From contig OY723241.1 in assembly GCA_963210315.1 (NCBI GenBank), positions 1,674,001 to 1,738,000 on the forward strand: a DNA stretch of 64,000 bases, written 5' to 3'. Position 1 is the stretch's first letter. Each line of letters begins with the position of its first letter. Below are positions 1-9,482 of the stretch, in pieces. The notes under the pieces were generated by a model. It was not told the DNA's origin. It saw only the letters and a list, made by a program, of their open reading frames with translations, and made no database searches. This stretch comes from Rhynchopus euleeides. Lineage: Eukaryota; Euglenozoa; Diplonemea; Diplonemida; Diplonemidae. The translations under genes and the position numbers were made by a program.

Positions 1-1725
1 GCCAAAATACTTACACATGACAAACGTCGAGAGCCGTCACTGTCCACCCTCCAAGCATCCGAGCTGGCGTCATCTACACAAAACAAGCGTCGAGAGCCGC
101 ACATGTCAAAAACAACTACGATCTCGAGCAAAGGCCCGTTACAACATCTCTGGGAGGTCTTACAACACTATGACTACGACTGGTCCTGGTGGGACATCGA
201 TGGATCCACGAGGATACCCAGAGCAAGTTATGAGGGTAAAATCGCGGGGGCACCATCACTCCCCTTAAACAGCGAACTCCTTCTGAAGGACTTTCCCCAC
301 CTGCAGGAGAATTTTATATGGATTTCTCATGCCTTTATCTCCAAGCACGCCAGGTGGGAGGGTACGGCCGGCGCCGGACCTAGAAACGCAAAGTTGGGCG
401 CATGCACTGAACAGCTGCTCAGTGGCTCATTTGCAGAGAAGGCTCCGAGGTCCCGCAAGGGATGCTGTTTGCACTCGGCTTTTTGTGTACCGAAAAGGAA
501 ACCAGGCGAACTACGTTTCATTCTGGCATGCCAACGTCTGAATCAGGCCATGGCTCACATCAAGCTACCGCCCTGCCAGTTCCCCTCTTATACAATGATC
601 GTAGACACGGTATTAAGCGGCGCCTTTTTTTGCGAGTTCGATTTCAAGAGCTGGTTTTTTCAGTTCAATATCGAGCCTGCAGCCCGACCATTCTTCGCCT
701 TCCGGTGCAACAACGCAATCTTGTGGATGACACGTCTAGCCATGGGATACAGAGCTTCACCACAGCTGGGTCAAGCTGTTACGAGATGTCTGGGAGCAGA
801 GGCTGTTGCCAACACGCAGGCTGAACACATCTCTTGGCTGGATAACACCGTCTTCGTCGCTGATTCCGCGGAGATTCTCAATCGGGTGAAATCTAACTTC
901 GAAGCGATATGTGCACGATACGGGGTTATCATTGGGGATACCTCGCCGATCAGCCGACAGGGTACAATGCTCGGTCTACACTTCGACTGCATACACAAGA
1001 GATGGAAGATGGATCCCGCCTGGGTCGAGAAACTAAAGGGATCTCTTCAGATAAGTATGCTCGAAGCCGCAATGCCACTTCGATTCTGGTGGAGAATGTG
1101 CGGACTCATTCTCTGGCGGGTGTATGCTCTTCAGCTCCACTTGTACGAGCAGGCCAGCTTGCTCAGCTGGATGTCAGAAGTCAGCAAGGACGGCGTCCTT
1201 AGTTACGAAAGCTGGTCGAGAGAAGTCACCCTTCCATTGAACGTACGAGCCTCGATGCAAGACTCGCTGGGACAACTTCTGCAGAACCCCTGGCGTATAT
1301 GGAGTCCTCCACCCACAGATAGGGGCACGGCACATACAGATGCCAGCCTCACGGGATGGTGCTTCATCGTGAACAGAGATGGAAAGACGATCACACGATG
1401 GGGGCTCTTCACCGAAAACTGGCTACATGAAGACATCGCCGTCTTAGAGATGTACGCGTTCTACCGCATGGTGATGCACATTTGCGAAGACATGCACATG
1501 CAAGGTGTACGATGGAGGGTCGGTGTCGATAACACAGCGGTGATCGGAGCATGGCGCAAGGGTTTCTCACACGCCAAACACATCCTGAACCTGTTGATGA
1601 AAGCCCGCCGTATTGCCGATACCGCATCATGTCGTTTTGAGATGGGCTACGTGAAGTCAGAGGAGAACCCTGCTGATGACTACACCCGGCTACGGGACAC
1701 ATCTCACCCATACTACACCACATGA
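1..1725 (+). CDS. Reverse transcriptase / RNase H ORF of a DIRS/VIPER-like retroelement (5' end possibly outside window)
   Basis: The frame is open from base 1; the first ATG is at 103, so the true start may lie upstream. RT blocks are visible in order: a VPK..GELRFI block near residue 160-175, motif A EFDFKSWFFQF (about 212-222), motif B AMGYRASP (about 246), motif C read as SWLDN (about 278-282). An RNase H domain follows with a complete D-E-D-D set: HTDAS (about 445), LEMY (about 482), GVDNT (about 510) and NPADDYTR (about 557-563). RT fused directly to RNase H, with no protease or integrase, fits the tyrosine-recombinase (DIRS/Ngaro/VIPER) class; VIPER is the trypanosomatid member. The recombinase ORF would lie left of the window. 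Odd point: motif C has Asn where the second catalytic Asp is usual. Family placement is from motif recognition only. Confidence 0.8.
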   Translation, partial: AKILTHDKRREPSLSTLQASELASSTQNKRREPHMSKTTTISSKGPLQHLWEVLQHYDYDWSWWDIDGSTRIPRASYEGKIAGAPSLPLNSELLLKDFPHLQENFIWISHAFISKHARWEGTAGAGPRNAKLGACTEQLLSGSFAEKAPRSRKGCCLHSAFCVPKRKPGELRFILACQRLNQAMAHIKLPPCQFPSYTMIVDTVLSGAFFCEFDFKSWFFQFNIEPAARPFFAFRCNNAILWMTRLAMGYRASPQLGQAVTRCLGAEAVANTQAEHISWLDNTVFVADSAEILNRVKSNFEAICARYGVIIGDTSPISRQGTMLGLHFDCIHKRWKMDPAWVEKLKGSLQISMLEAAMPLRFWWRMCGLILWRVYALQLHLYEQASLLSWMSEVSKDGVLSYESWSREVTLPLNVRASMQDSLGQLLQNPWRIWSPPPTDRGTAHTDASLTGWCFIVNRDGKTITRWGLFTENWLHEDIAVLEMYAFYRMVMHICEDMHMQGVRWRVGVDNTAVIGAWRKGFSHAKHILNLLMKARRIADTASCRFEMGYVKSEENPADDYTRLRDTSHPYYTT

Positions 1726-1833
1726 ACGATCACCCCCCTTACGAGAGCGAGTTCCCCGAGGTTACCGTCATCATGCGAGATTATCAGGGGAGGTCGGGGG
1801 GGGGGGGGGGGGGTGTAGCGTACTAGGGACCGG

Positions 1834-1971
1834 TAGTGCGCACAAACTAACAGCCAAGCCTATTGTTTACACAAACAATCTTGCTTGTGACAGTAAACAA
1901 TAGGCTGTTGGCAGCGTGCAGTGCAACATACATAATTCCATGAACAGATATATTGCATAGTGCGCACAAAC
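1834..1971. repeat. Direct-repeat pair and stem-loop at the 3' end of the RT element
   Basis: TAGTGCGCACAAAC occurs at 1834-1847 and again at 1958-1971. Between the copies, CCTATTGTTTAC (1859-1870) pairs with GTAAACAATAGG (1892-1903 region), and AACAG / CTGTT extend the stem. Split direct repeats with internal inverted repeats are typical of tyrosine-recombinase retroelement ends, so this probably marks the element terminus. A run of G lies just upstream (1797-1813). Confidence 0.5.
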
Positions 1972-1975
1972 AAAA

Positions 1976-2683
1976 ATGTCCGATAGGGCGAAGTTCGACC
2001 TGGAGCTGGTTGACTGGAGCCGCATCCCCTCGGTGGAGTACCCAGCTGACGCCGCCCCGGCCTCCACATCGACGGACTGCGTCCTCGTCCCCTCCTGCGA
2101 GACCCTCCACGATGGGGGCACGCAGTGCAACCGGTGTGGATGTCGCGGTTCGGTAGAATGCCTGGAGAAGAGGATTCCCGACCGCGATGATCGCGTTCGC
2201 CTGTTGCCACGGGAGGGGACGAGGTGGGTCTGTCCGCCCTGCGCCTGGGAGGTGCACCAGAAGGAGCCCCTTGTCCGGAGCGGCGACTTGGAAGCACCTC
2301 CGGGCGCGGATGAAGAGGACCTGAGGGAGGCCGTTGTGGACACGGTACCCCCTGCCGGGGACGAGGCCGACGCTGCTTCCCTCCGCAAACAGGTTGCGGA
2401 ACAGGCGAAGAAGATCGCCTTCCTGGAGGCCCAGAAGGAGGCGGAGGAGGTCCCGTACGACCTCGAGCTTCGTCGGGTGGCCCGTTGGGAGAAGCACTTG
2501 TGCTCCCGTGACGCACCAAACGCAAGTTTCTCTTTTCGCAACGCTTTTCTTTTTCCGCTGATTGTGTCTGATGCCTTTTCGCCTTACCGCCCCCTCGACA
2601 CTTTCCACCGAAACCCGAAACAAGAGGCACAAGTCCGCGAGGTGGTGGGTTTCCTCGCAGTGACCGTGCGGTTGTGGGCCTAG
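1976..2683 (+). CDS. Unrecognised 235-aa ORF with a Cys cluster and coiled coil; possible retroelement ORF1
   Basis: The ATG follows the second direct repeat by 4 bases. The N-terminal half holds a Cys cluster (CNRCGCRGSVEC, then CPPC about 35 residues later) that could bind zinc. Residues 130-165 are heptad-rich (SLRKQVAEQAKKIAFLEAQKE) and likely a coiled coil. The last 60 residues lose this character and look like read-through, so the real end could be a splice site or a truncation near 2510. Zinc cluster plus coil, placed right behind the retroelement repeat, suggests a gag-like ORF1 of an adjacent or tandem element copy. A host gene is equally possible; no homologue is recognised. Confidence 0.4.
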   Translation: MSDRAKFDLELVDWSRIPSVEYPADAAPASTSTDCVLVPSCETLHDGGTQCNRCGCRGSVECLEKRIPDRDDRVRLLPREGTRWVCPPCAWEVHQKEPLVRSGDLEAPPGADEEDLREAVVDTVPPAGDEADAASLRKQVAEQAKKIAFLEAQKEAEEVPYDLELRRVARWEKHLCSRDAPNASFSFRNAFLFPLIVSDAFSPYRPLDTFHRNPKQEAQVREVVGFLAVTVRLWA

Positions 2684-3676
2684 TGCATCCCATCAGGGAG
2701 AGAACGAATCTCAGACAAGGTGTGTGTGGCGGGCGTGTGTGTTTTGTGCGTTGTCCGATGATTTTTTTACCACAGCAGGATCTCCTGCCAAGTGTCTAGA
2801 ATAATATAGCGGGCAGCGTCTTTTTTCACCACACGTGCCCTCTTTACACCCCTCCTGGAAAGAGGGGGTGGTGGGTGGATGGCCCCGGACGGCAGCCCAG
2901 CCTTCTCTCTTGAGGATCCACCAAACGAGCCTCGAGGGTTGAGAGTTGTATGTCTGTTCTGCGCTGAGCAGCGCCCAAGCCACTCCCCCCGCCCCGCCCA
3001 CCCACCCCCCCCCCCCCCCCTCCCGTGCCTTTGGGAGGCGGTATTCCCTTTGTGTCCCCGCCAAAAAATAGCTCGTTGAAAAAAAAAGCGGTGTTCCGTG
3101 GTGTTCGCATTGGCCATGCTTGCAACGCGCTTTTCAAAAAGTCTGAACTGAATTGAACCAACACAGCATATACTCTCTCGCACCGGCTTACCTTTACTGG
3201 TTACGAGGGGGGGAGGGGACGGCTGGAAGAGGTGTGTGCGGAGAGAGAGATGGGTGAATTGGCGCGGAGTGATGGAGTGAAGAATCATATGGGCTGGTTG
3301 CAGCTTTAGGATTAGCGACAAAACCGCATCCCCCCCCCCCCCCCTTCCCCTTCCCTCCCCCCACACAAAAAAAATCGAATACCCATGCGCAGCCTCCCGC
3401 CGGGGAAATAAACATCGTTTCAGGCCTGTTTTGTTGTTGTTGTTGTTGGAGGTTGTGTTGCACGATCATCGGGGCAACCCGGTGGCAACAACAAAAAAAT
3501 TTGCCGAGAAATGAAAATTCACTAAACACGGAGTGTTTAGTGTTTTCAAAGGCCGGGGTCCCTCCCTCCCTCCCTCCCTCCCTCCCTCCCTCCCTCCCTC
3601 CCTCCCTCCCTCCCTCCCTCCCTCCCTCCCTCCCTCCCTCCCTCCCTCCCTCCCTCACCCCCCCCCCCCAGGGGGG
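2684..3676. other. Non-coding spacer with simple repeats
   Basis: No supported gene. It contains C runs (3005-3020, 3330-3344), a GTT run (3430-3447), a perfect hairpin (stem CACTAAACAC at 3520-3529 with GTGTTTAGTG at 3533-3542, 3-nt loop) and the tetranucleotide tract listed separately. Confidence 0.6.
3559..3656. repeat. (TCCC)n microsatellite, about 24 units
   Basis: An uninterrupted tetranucleotide tract of about 98 bp, directly left of the TTAA-flanked element. The Pro-Ser-Leu and Gly-Arg-Glu reading frames over it are artefacts of the repeat. Confidence 0.95.
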
Positions 3677-5268
3677 TTAACCCTTTAAGTCCCAAGGCTA
3701 TTTTGGGCCATTTTGGCCGATTTTTCTCCTTGGACACCAAGTTGCTTCAATTTTCGTTTTTCTGCCCGACCCTGGCCGTAAATGAACGCGTTTGACTGAA
3801 AGATTCCACGATGGCCATTTTTTGGCCCCGAAAAAAATGTCTCTTTTTTCGCACGGCCAACAAACAGTGAATTTGAGGGTGAAAAAATGGCAGATTTTCG
3901 AAAGCAAAATTTTTTGGGTGCCGGGGCTCCCCAAAAAGTCATCCGAAGATGGCGTTATTGGAAAGAACGAGTCAAATTGCATCGACGAAAAAAAAAGTTC
4001 GGCCAAAAAGACTGAGAATGAAGCCACTGAATGGGCAAGGCGGTTTTTGCCTATGTTCAGTGCCTATTTTCCCTTTGAAACCGTGGGAAAACACCCGAAA
4101 AGGGTTATTTCCTCAATCACTCGCAGGAAGTCTGTCTCAGACGGCTGCAAGGGCAACTGTTGTGCTTCGCAGCAGTGCTGAGCCAGAGAGAGTGTTCGCA
4201 GAGATGTCGCCCAGCGCTCGCTCTACTACCCCGGGATGTCGCCAGTGTCCGTCTACCCTCTCCTCTGAGTTCTCGACCAGATGTCGCCGCAGAGAGGACA
4301 GCACCCCGCGTCTCGTATTATTGCAGACTACTCGGTGCTGCAACTGCGCACGGAAGAGAGAAGCGCCTCGAATATGTTCTCCCCAAGTAGATCAGACACT
4401 CTTCTGGTTTAGCTTGGCTCAATCTGGGCACGGCCCAAGGCCAGGATAAGATATCACCCAGACCTGGGACCCCCGTGTATAAGCCCCCCCTCCCTTTCCC
4501 CCGTGCTTAAGTCCCCCCCTGGGGGTCTGGCAGGGGGGGGAACTTAAACACAGGTGGACCTAAACACGGGGTGGGCCGGTCTGGAGGGTCATCAAGTGGC
4601 CGCTAGGCCACCTGGTGCCCTCCAGGTGCTGTCAGAGTCGAAAAGGGGGGTGCCAAAAGTCCATCCGGACCAGAATCACCCCCCCTACGACGGAAGCGGA
4701 AGAGGTCTTCTTGGTCTCCACCGTGCCACCCCCGTGTTTAAGCCCCCCCTGCGTTTAGGTCCGCCCCCCCCCCGTGTTTAAGTCCCCCCGGCCGAAAATC
4801 GTCTCCAAGGGGGGGGACTTAAACACGGGGGGTCCCAGGTACATTTGACAGGCGAGGAATTCACAATCAGGCACTCCCTTGCCTTCAGTTGACACGTGCA
4901 CCACATCGGGGTATATCTGGGCGGGTCTTGATTCCTTGGAAAGGTTCTCGAGTCCCCTTTACCAGATGGCCAGGGTCGGGCACAAAGACCCCCGGCAAAG
5001 TATGCCAGACCTTGTTGGGGTGTGCACAGAAAACCAAGGGCCCAGAATGCTGTTTTCACCCGAAAACCCGACCTGGGCCCAGATTCTCGGGGGTGACGGC
5101 GGGCAACCGACAGACAGATATCTCGTCGATTTTTGTTGTCTTGAAAAGAACTGTCCAAACCCTTTTCATGGTGCCCAGGGTTTGCCAAAAAGACAAAAAT
5201 GCGTGCTAACAAAATGTGAACCGAAAGTGTAGGCGCAATATATTGCGCCTTGGGACTTAAAGGGTTAA
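3677..5268. mobile_element. piggyBac-like non-autonomous DNA transposon, copy 1 (TTAA target duplications included)
   Basis: Perfect 18-bp terminal inverted repeats CCCTTTAAGTCCCAAGGC (3681-3698) and its complement (5247-5264) are flanked by TTAA on both sides (3677-3680 and 5265-5268). TTAA duplication with CCC-starting termini is the hallmark of the piggyBac superfamily. No transposase frame is visible in the 1.58-kb body, so it would depend on a transposase elsewhere. A second copy lies at 38229-40999. The body carries a TA-flanked MITE at 4463-4839 at the same relative site as in copy 2, so that MITE inserted before the copies split. Confidence 0.8.
4463..4839. mobile_element. TA-type MITE family 'CCTGGGACCCCC', copy A (nested)
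   Basis: 377 bp with termini CCTGGGACCCCCGTGT at the left and ACACGGGGGGTCCCAGG at the right. TA follows at the right (4840-4841); the left flank reads GA, a likely decay of TA. The interior has further inverted ACTTAAACAC / GTGTTTAAGT motifs. Related copies lie at 18140, 40202 and 41018. Confidence 0.75.
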
Positions 5269-5447
5269 CACCTGAAATTTCGTGACACCGCACGAACCGA
5301 TGGATTCGATATCTGTGCCGAAAAAATGGTCACCGTGAATTTTTTGGGGGGTGTACGTATTCACCGTGATATGGGGCGTAGCTGAGAAAAAGAGGTTTAT
5401 ATTACGCATTTTCAATACTTTACGCCTTTTCCACCTAAATTGCGTTA
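5269..5447. other. Spacer; left part of a possible outer element
   Basis: No gene. About 31 bases at 5389-5420 (core TTTTCAATACTTTACGCC) match in inverted orientation a segment near 7995-8030 with a few mismatches. This suggests an older outer element of about 2.6 kb around the two insertions listed next. Its ends are not clear. Confidence 0.35.
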
Positions 5448-6201
5448 CAGGGGGGGGTCAAATAAACGTACTAAGTACTACTATTCGGCGAACGGGCGGG
5501 CCTAAATCGACCTCGCCAAAAAAGTATAAAATACGTTGCGAGCGAATAGACGTACGTAGTACGTCTATTCAACTTTTCCTAAAAACACTGTTTGCAGGGG
5601 CTCTGCGGGGCTATTTGGTCCACCAGGGGCGCGCTGGTCACTGCTGCGTGCCCTGGCCCAGATCACTTCGTTGAAGGAAGGCCGGGGAGCGCCTGGCTGT
5701 GGCCCATCCTCTTGAGGCATTCCGTGAGCAGATGAAAGCATCCGACGTCGTCACTATATCGACACCAGCCGAAGATATTGGCCCTGTTGGTGGATGTCAC
5801 AGGTCTACGGTGAGCTTTGTCTGGGGCGGTGGTGGTGGGGACTGCGGACGCCGTAGCTGAGGGAATGCGCGGCGGGCTTCAGCAGTGGTTCTGATGCCTC
5901 TGGACCGCATGAGCTTGCGGGTTTGCGGGGCCCGTGCACCCTGGTTCCCCGAAGTGGCACCAATAGACCTTGTCCCCATTCCTTGCCCCAAAGTTTGTGG
6001 ATTTGTGTGCCCCCTCCACTGGCAGGCGGTCCTCCAAAAAGAAAATCTCAAAAAAAACGAGATACTTCCCAAAAAAACGGGTGGGCAAAGTAAGTACTTG
6101 TATTCAACGGCCCAACGTGCCCCAGAGCCCCAAAAAAATAAGTACTACTATTCGGCTAAGTACTACTATTCAACTAAGTACGTTTATTCGACCCCCCCCT
6201 G
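5448..6201. mobile_element. TA-flanked MITE with CAGGGGGGGGTC termini and AAACGTACT subterminal motifs
   Basis: The left end CAGGGGGGGGTCAAATAAAC and the right end (complement: CAGGGGGGGGTCGAATAAAC) form near-perfect inverted repeats, with TA at 5446-5447 and 6202-6203. Copies of a GTACT..ATTC motif recur inside both ends (5468-5490, 5545-5572, 6140-6190), as expected for transposase-binding sites. No coding capacity recognised. Confidence 0.75.
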
Positions 6202-6284
6202 TAAGTTATTTTCCATTATTTTACGCTATTTTCATATTTAACGCTATTTTTCTCATATTTAACGCTATTTTCCATGGTTGCATA

Positions 6285-7939
6285 GCGGCCGTTTTAAAAA
6301 ATCCCTTGTATTTTGTGGACTTGCAAAAACGGCCGCTGATTTTCAGCATTTTAAAAAACGGCCGTTTTTTTACCTGGGAATTTTGTATGGGGCGTGGGTC
6401 AGCAGGCGAGATCCCACCGCCAGGAGTGCCTCCCCACTGCAAGGGATACCCTGCAGCAAGCATTGTGAGTGCGCCTTCAAGTATGATGCGAAGAGTTCAG
6501 ACTTCGTGGACCACTTTGACGGACCGCGCCATATCAAGAAGAAGAAGAACGCAGCGTTGAAAGTGCAGAGCCAGGGAAACAGCTGGCGCTGTCGGAGTGC
6601 GATACCCTCAGTGGCAGGCTTGCAACTTCGGATCGCCCGGGGTGCGTTGTTCACCGGATCACCGGCTGGCATGGTGCATGATGCTGTCAAGAAGTGTGCC
6701 CCGAGGAGGGGCTGAACATGGTTGCGGCCAATCTAGGCACGTGTGTCGTGGATGACCGTGCAGGCAGAGGTGGGTGTCGCTCACTGGCATCAGGGCTCTT
6801 CCGACAGAGCTTTCCCTTGATCTCGGCGACAGCACCCCGGATGAGAAGGACACCGCCTTCGCTGATTTATTCCCGAAGGCACGGGCGATCATCCCGGGCA
6901 ATATGCAGCACCAGCTGGAGGGGTTCACGACCGCACTGGCGCTGAAGGATGTGCTGTGCCACATCTCTGACGCAGCTGAGAGGGAGAAGCAGGCGAGCAA
7001 GACGGCACCACCGGCCGTGCGATCCCGCTTCTCTCCGACACACACTACCTGCACCGCTTGAGTGGATCTGCACCTTGCACCACGTCCCCGGGCATTTATA
7101 CAATCTTCCGGGCCCGCTGCAGGACAGCGGCCCTGCTACGTGTGCGTCGCTTCTGCAGTTGGCAGAGATGCCCACGAAATCGCTGGGCTGGAGTCCCACC
7201 TGCAGGCCGCCGTCCGCCTGACGGCACCCCTCGCATCGCTGCTCCAGAAGTACTGCGATGCGCAGCTGGGTGTGCCAACGGCGTGCCCCTGTCGACGCAG
7301 TGTACACCGACATTGAGAATGTCATCGAGAAAGTGTCTGACGTGGGGAAGTACGACCCCCCCGTGCCCCTGGCAGGGGAGCTGGCCTGGGCTGGCGACCG
7401 CATGCGCAGAAGGTGGGACGGCACGGAATCAGGGAAGTCCTTCTGGTTTGTGGTCCGCCGTCTGTGCCCGAGCGCGTACGGCCGCATGAGTCGTAGGGGT
7501 GTCAGAACTCCGGTGCCACCTCCCCTCTGTTTCGGGGAGGTCACGAGCAGGGCCTGGGTGATCTACGACTAGGCCACCACGTTCCGAGGGTGTGCTGGAT
7601 TTCTGGGACAACCCGGGGGCGAACCGGGCTGCTACACTCCTCTCTGCTCTCGGGTGTCTGCTGCTTGTCGAGCGACAGGCAGGGCGGAAGCCATTTTTCT
7701 TTGTACAGTCGACAGGGAATCGCAGTGCCCAATGTCATGTGCAGGCAACAGGGAGTTGTCAAGTGTGTTTCCTCAGCTCGGTACGGTAAGCAGGAGGCGA
7801 ATCTCCAAAGGAAAATAGGAGGGGGGGAAAAACGGCCGTTTTTTCGCCAACAAAACATGAAAACGGCCGTTTTTATATTTCGGTAGCGGGAACTGAGGTA
7901 GTGAATTCTCAGAAAATCCACTCCCTCCATGACGGCCGT
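6285..7939. mobile_element. TA-flanked element with ACGGCCGTTTT subterminal palindromes and a decayed ORF
   Basis: The palindromic core AACGGCCGTT occurs about three times near each end (6285-6370 and 7830-7939). The putative ends GCGGCCGTTTT and ACGGCCGT are each bordered by TA (6283-6284, 7940-7941). The interior has gene-like composition and broken reading frames, so this may be a degenerate autonomous copy. The exact ends are my best reading; the right inverted repeat is imperfect. Confidence 0.5.
6396..7572 (+). pseudogene. Broken ORF inside the ACGGCCGT element, with a CxxxC..H..H finger-like segment
   Basis: Three + frames give coherent protein in sequence. Around 6440-6715 there is a segment with PCSKHCECAF followed by DHFDGPRHIKKKK, resembling a BED/CGGBP1-type zinc finger, often used by hAT-like transposases. 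6774-7316 is one frame broken by a stop at 7059-7061. 7258-7572 is a shifted frame ending RAWVIYD. At least two frameshifts and one stop separate the parts. Interpretation as a dead transposase is inference from position and the finger-like pattern; no catalytic triad could be assigned. Confidence 0.4.
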
Positions 7940-8037
7940 TATGACACTATGATTTTCTCATATTTAACGCTATTTTTTTCACATTGCTCTTAGTCGGCGC
8001 AAAGTATTGAAAATTTGTAACATAAAAACTAGTATTA

Positions 8038-9344
8038 CTGGGGGGGGGCAATTAATCGTAAGTAGTCGAATAATCGTAAGGGGGCGATTAATTGTACAAC
8101 ATTTTCTGGGCCATTTATACGTAAATTTGTTTTGAATAATCGTAGGGGTTACGATTATTCACTTTTGGCCAAATTTCTGACTTTTCCTCAGAAGATCAAG
8201 CAACAGGAACAGCAGGGATCCCACTCAGGCTGTACAAAGTGGAGAATCGGTCGTCATAGACCAGTGATTGAGTCACCCCACATGTCGGAGCACACATGCC
8301 CCGAGTTTAATGGGTGGAAGAGAGTATGGTTTGAGGCCCCCCCGCCCCCAGGTTCCCTGCCAGTGAGGTGAGCCTGGGGGGGGGGGCACCAAAATTCTGG
8401 GGTGGCCCATACGCAACCTCAGGAAGATGGACACAGTCCAGAAACTGTACCCCACAAGGAACAGATGTTCACTACCGTGGCCTCCGGCGGCTGGGGGGCT
8501 CCGCCCCCCAGACCCCCCTGTGGACTCTCTTTGCATTCTCTGTACCACCTCGAAGGGTGCACCCGAGCCAAGCACCCAAGCATGGGAACTAGGCTGGAAA
8601 CTGATACAGTCATTGAAATAGATCGGGACAGCCAGGGCTCCCAGTCACCGTCATACGAAGGGACTATGCGAACTGGAGACGGCGCAAGAGCAGGTGCAGC
8701 TGTGCTGTATTCTTGAGGGCTCCCGCTACGTCAAAAACCACGCCCTCATCCAAACGTAAGGACTGAGCCAAGGCGTCAATCCCTTCGGACCTCGTCAGCG
8801 CCCCAGGAACACAGGCCCCGTCATCGGTATTCGACGCGTGCCCCGCGCACGCCAGCCAACGACGCTCTGGTGCTGGGGATGGGGTCGAGGGGGTGGTGTG
8901 GCAGGCAGGGAAGTGCACGGGACCAGAAAAACCATTCGACGGTCGAGCGCGCACTGGGTGTGGAGGGTACCTAAAAAACGGGTCACAGGGTCCGACATCG
9001 GGTGTCGGACCCCACCGTGTGCCCATCTGGATGACTCAAGCGCCTCACACCGGGTCCCTCCCCTCCTGGTGGCCCACCGGGGTGCTATGGCCAGTTTCCA
9101 CCGGTGCTGTTGCTGTGTGCACGGAATGCCGGTGAGACAGGCCGAGAATGCGACCCACACCCACCCCCACCCCACCAATTGACATTCTGAACAGCAAAAC
9201 GGGTAAATTTTTGCCAAAAGTGAATAATCGTAACCCCTACGATTATTCACCACCGTTGAAAATTTGTAAATTTTGGGACACCCGATTTATACAGACCGCG
9301 TCGCTAAATAATCGTAGGGGTTACAATTATTTGACCCCCCCCAG
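8038..9344. mobile_element. 1.3-kb TA-flanked element with CTGGGGGGGG termini, copy 1
   Basis: TA at 8036-8037 and 9345-9346. The left end is CTGGGGGGGGGCAATTAATCG and the right end (complement) CTGGGGGGGGTCAAATAATTG. The subterminal palindrome GAATAATCGTA..TACGATTATTC occurs near both ends (8134-8162 and 9224-9250). Short frames inside repeat almost unchanged in the inverted copy at 29424-30738, so duplication was recent, but none looks like a transposase. Confidence 0.8.
8458..8519 (-). repeat. Dispersed GC-rich hairpin module (inside the 1.3-kb element)
   Basis: Read on the minus strand: a GGGTCTGGGGGG / GGAGCCCCCC hairpin, then AGCCGCCGGAGGCCACGGTA and GAACATCTGTTCC. The same module occurs at 13392-13449, 13559-13617 and 30252-30312, so it exists both within and outside this element. 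Confidence 0.7.
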
Positions 9345-9423
9345 TAATTTTAAATAAAAACGATTATTATTACTTCCCATGAGGCCAGGTTCCTCGTGGG
9401 TGCGTATTGGGTGCGTATTATTC

Positions 9424-9482
9424 GACCGGGCCGGCCGCGCTTCGCGCGGACGGGGGCGCTTCGCGCCCCCTCCGGCCCGGTC
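9424..9482. repeat. Perfect T-shaped (three-way) nested palindrome
   Basis: An outer 11-bp stem (9424-9434 with 9472-9482) encloses two perfect hairpins: CCGCGC-TTC-GCGCGG (9435-9449) and GGGGGCGC-TTC-GCGCCCCC (9452-9470). All 25 pairs are Watson-Crick; only two 3-nt loops and two junction bases are unpaired. It lies 80 bp right of a TA element. A related single hairpin with the same TTC loop is at 13159-13177. Such folds are known as recognition or hairpin-priming ends in some mobile DNAs; the role here is unknown. Confidence 0.85.
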
